Shown here: positions 62,819 to 64,000 of the stretch, in pieces
How positions within the stretch are numbered: the first letter of the stretch is position 1
Layout of the letters: each line of letters opens with the position of its first letter
Assembly: GCA_023954075.1 (NCBI GenBank)
Contig: JAMLIV010000001.1
Coordinates: 62,001 to 126,000 of the forward strand
Reading direction: 5' to 3'
DNA from: Lysobacteraceae bacterium
GTDB lineage: Bacteria > Pseudomonadota > Gammaproteobacteria > Xanthomonadales > Xanthomonadaceae
DNA: 64,000 bases
Program-made: the position numbers and the translations under genes
Notes under the pieces: generated by a model
Told to the model about the DNA's origin: nothing
Seen by the model: only the letters and a program-made list of their open reading frames with translations
The model's database searches: none

Positions 62819-64000
62819 TGCCGCAGCTTCGGCCGCTTCGAGCTTGGCGATGGATTCGCGGATGCGCGCCAGCGGCCCGTCCGCATTGCCGAACAGCGTG
62901 ATGTGGATGGCCAGCGAGCGCTCCAGGCTGGCGCGCGCCGCGGCCAGATCGCCCAGGGCGATCTGCGACAGGCCCAGCCCGCGCAGGGTCTCGGCGGTGG
63001 CGCTGGTTTCCGGGCCGAATACCGTTTCAGCCAGCGCCAGTACCGCCAGCAGCTCATCGCGCGACTCCTGCGCCTGGCCGTTGTCGCGCAGCCAGTTGGC
63101 GTGGTTGCCGCGCACTATCACGGTCATCGGTGCGTCCGGCCCGTTGTGGCGCAGGGAATGTTCGTAGGCGAAGCGGTAGTGCGGTCCCGCCTCGGCGATC
63201 CTGGCCACTCCACCCTGCTGGCGCAGCGCGCCGCCCAGGTTGCCGTGCACCATGGCGAGGGTCGGGGAGTCTGCGCCGAACTGGCTCGCGACCGGCTCCA
63301 GCATCGCCTTGAGGATGGTTTCCGCGCCGGCGTAGTCGCGCTTTTGCAGGTGGAAGACCGAAAGACTCAGCCGCATGTTCAGGACGCGCGGGTGGTCGAT
63401 GCCGAGGTCTTCCGCGCGCCGCGCGATCATTTCCTGCAGCAGGGCGATGGCCTCGTCGTATTTTCCCGCATCGCTCAGCAGGATGGACAAGCGCAGTCCG
63501 GCATCGAGGAGCTGCGGGTGGTTTTCCGGAACGCGCGCCTCGAGCGCGTCATAGGCGCGCTGTGCCTGCACCATGGCTTCTTCCATCTGGCTGCGCTGGC
63601 GCAGCGTCCAGCTCAGCCGTGAACGCAGGTCGGCTTCCAGCGTGGGGCCGGCCCGGCGCGGATCGCGGCTGGCGACGTCGATTGCTTCGCGCAGCACGGC
63701 TTCGGATTCGGCGTACTGCCCGGCATCGACCAGCGCACTGCCCAGGCGCTGCGCCACCAGCAGCGCCTCGTGGCTGTCGCTGCCAAAGCGCGCGTTGACC
63801 TGTTCGCGTGCGGCCTGAAGCTGGGGGATCGCCTTGCGCGGCTGGCCGATGCCGGTGTAGCTCTCGGCAATCACCAGCTCCACCGCGAGCCGGCCTTCCG
63901 GATCTTCGGCCAGCTCCACCGCGGTGCGCCGGGCGGCGTCATCCAGCACGCGCAGCATGAGGGTGGGATCGAGATCGCGGGCGAAGTCCGGATCCACGCT
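62813..64000 (-). CDS. TPR-repeat protein, C-terminal part (cut by window edge)
   Basis: About 395 C-terminal residues of a larger protein whose N-terminus lies beyond the window. Tetratricopeptide repeats of about 42 residues run through it (AVELVIAESYTGIGQPRKAI; ALLVAQRLGSALVDAGQYAE; LLDAGLRLSILLSDAGKYDE; LAMVHGNLGGALRQQGGVAR; AETLRGLGLSQIALGDLAAA). The opening stretch DPDFARDLDPTLMLRVLDDA and AAVELAEDPE-like segment resemble the linker after the kinase domain in Xanthomonadales serine/threonine kinases with TPR tails, so a kinase N-terminus is plausible but not visible. The stop lies in repeat copy B. Confidence 0.75.
   Translation of the reverse strand, partial: SVDPDFARDLDPTLMLRVLDDAARRTAVELAEDPEGRLAVELVIAESYTGIGQPRKAIPQLQAAREQVNARFGSDSHEALLVAQRLGSALVDAGQYAESEAVLREAIDVASRDPRRAGPTLEADLRSRLSWTLRQRSQMEEAMVQAQRAYDALEARVPENHPQLLDAGLRLSILLSDAGKYDEAIALLQEMIARRAEDLGIDHPRVLNMRLSLSVFHLQKRDYAGAETILKAMLEPVASQFGADSPTLAMVHGNLGGALRQQGGVARIAEAGPHYRFAYEHSLRHNGPDAPMTVIVRGNHANWLRDNGQAQESRDELLAVLALAETVFGPETSATAETLRGLGLSQIALGDLAAARASLERSLAIHITLFGNADGPLARIRESIAKLEAAEAAAP

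Overview
The window is GC-rich gammaproteobacterial chromosome, most likely from the order Lysobacterales (Xanthomonadales). This rests on gene order (an Rrf2 regulator ahead of sufBCDS; pilTU, pyrB-ruvX-yqgE-tonB-gshB and the pilG-chpC locus arranged as in Pseudomonas and Xanthomonadales), on intergenic runs of GGGATTC-type heptamers, and on a dispersed repeat carrying CGTCATTCC / GAATGACG-type ends. I cannot assign a genus. No rRNA, tRNA, CRISPR array, prophage or insertion sequence was seen, and nearly every gene is a chromosomal housekeeping or surface-function gene.

Layout. 1-5.8 kb: 5' end of lptD (minus), then the Fe-S assembly operon sufR-sufB-sufC-sufD-sufS. 5.8-10.5 kb: a lipid A modification unit, with a PAP2 phosphatase and an EptA-type phosphoethanolamine transferase on the minus strand and a divergent two-component system. 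10.5-17.4 kb: GNAT and Rieske genes, MAPEG, ComEA-like protein, yggX-mutY-asmA-like-ftsY (minus), rsmD-coaD. 17.4-24.4 kb: lipoprotein, gamma-glutamyltransferase, TMEM43-like membrane protein, NUDIX hydrolase, a secreted beta-propeller-like protein, a 5'-3' exonuclease and a nitroreductase. 24.6-30 kb: DUF1631 protein and the three-subunit proton-translocating transhydrogenase.

30-51 kb is a type IV pilus block: retraction ATPases pilT and pilU, queG, the minus-strand pyrB-ruvX-yqgE-tonB-gshB set, then the Pil-Chp chemosensory operon pilG-pilI-pilJ-pilK-chpA-cheB-chpC. The chpA product is 2263 residues with at least four His-bearing Hpt-like modules. pilH, which sits between pilG and pilI in Pseudomonas, is absent. 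51-60.4 kb: rsmE (minus), type II secretion genes gspG to gspN, followed with stop/start overlaps by a HisN-like phosphatase, nudE, cysQ and mazG. 60.5-64 kb: a DMT-family membrane protein, L-serine dehydratase, a glutaredoxin-like protein, and the C-terminal part of a TPR protein that runs off the window.

How the genes fit together: the SUF operon makes clusters that several neighbours need (MutY, QueG, the serine dehydratase, the Rieske protein). PilT/PilU and the Chp system control surface motility. GspG-N supplies the pseudopilus and inner-membrane part of a type II secretion system whose other parts lie elsewhere. The least expected signals are non-coding: heptamer islands inside the suf and pilTU operons (one able to extend the SufC reading frame), a hairpin that hides the pilU ribosome binding site, and two inverted copies of a short terminal-inverted-repeat element 50 kb apart.
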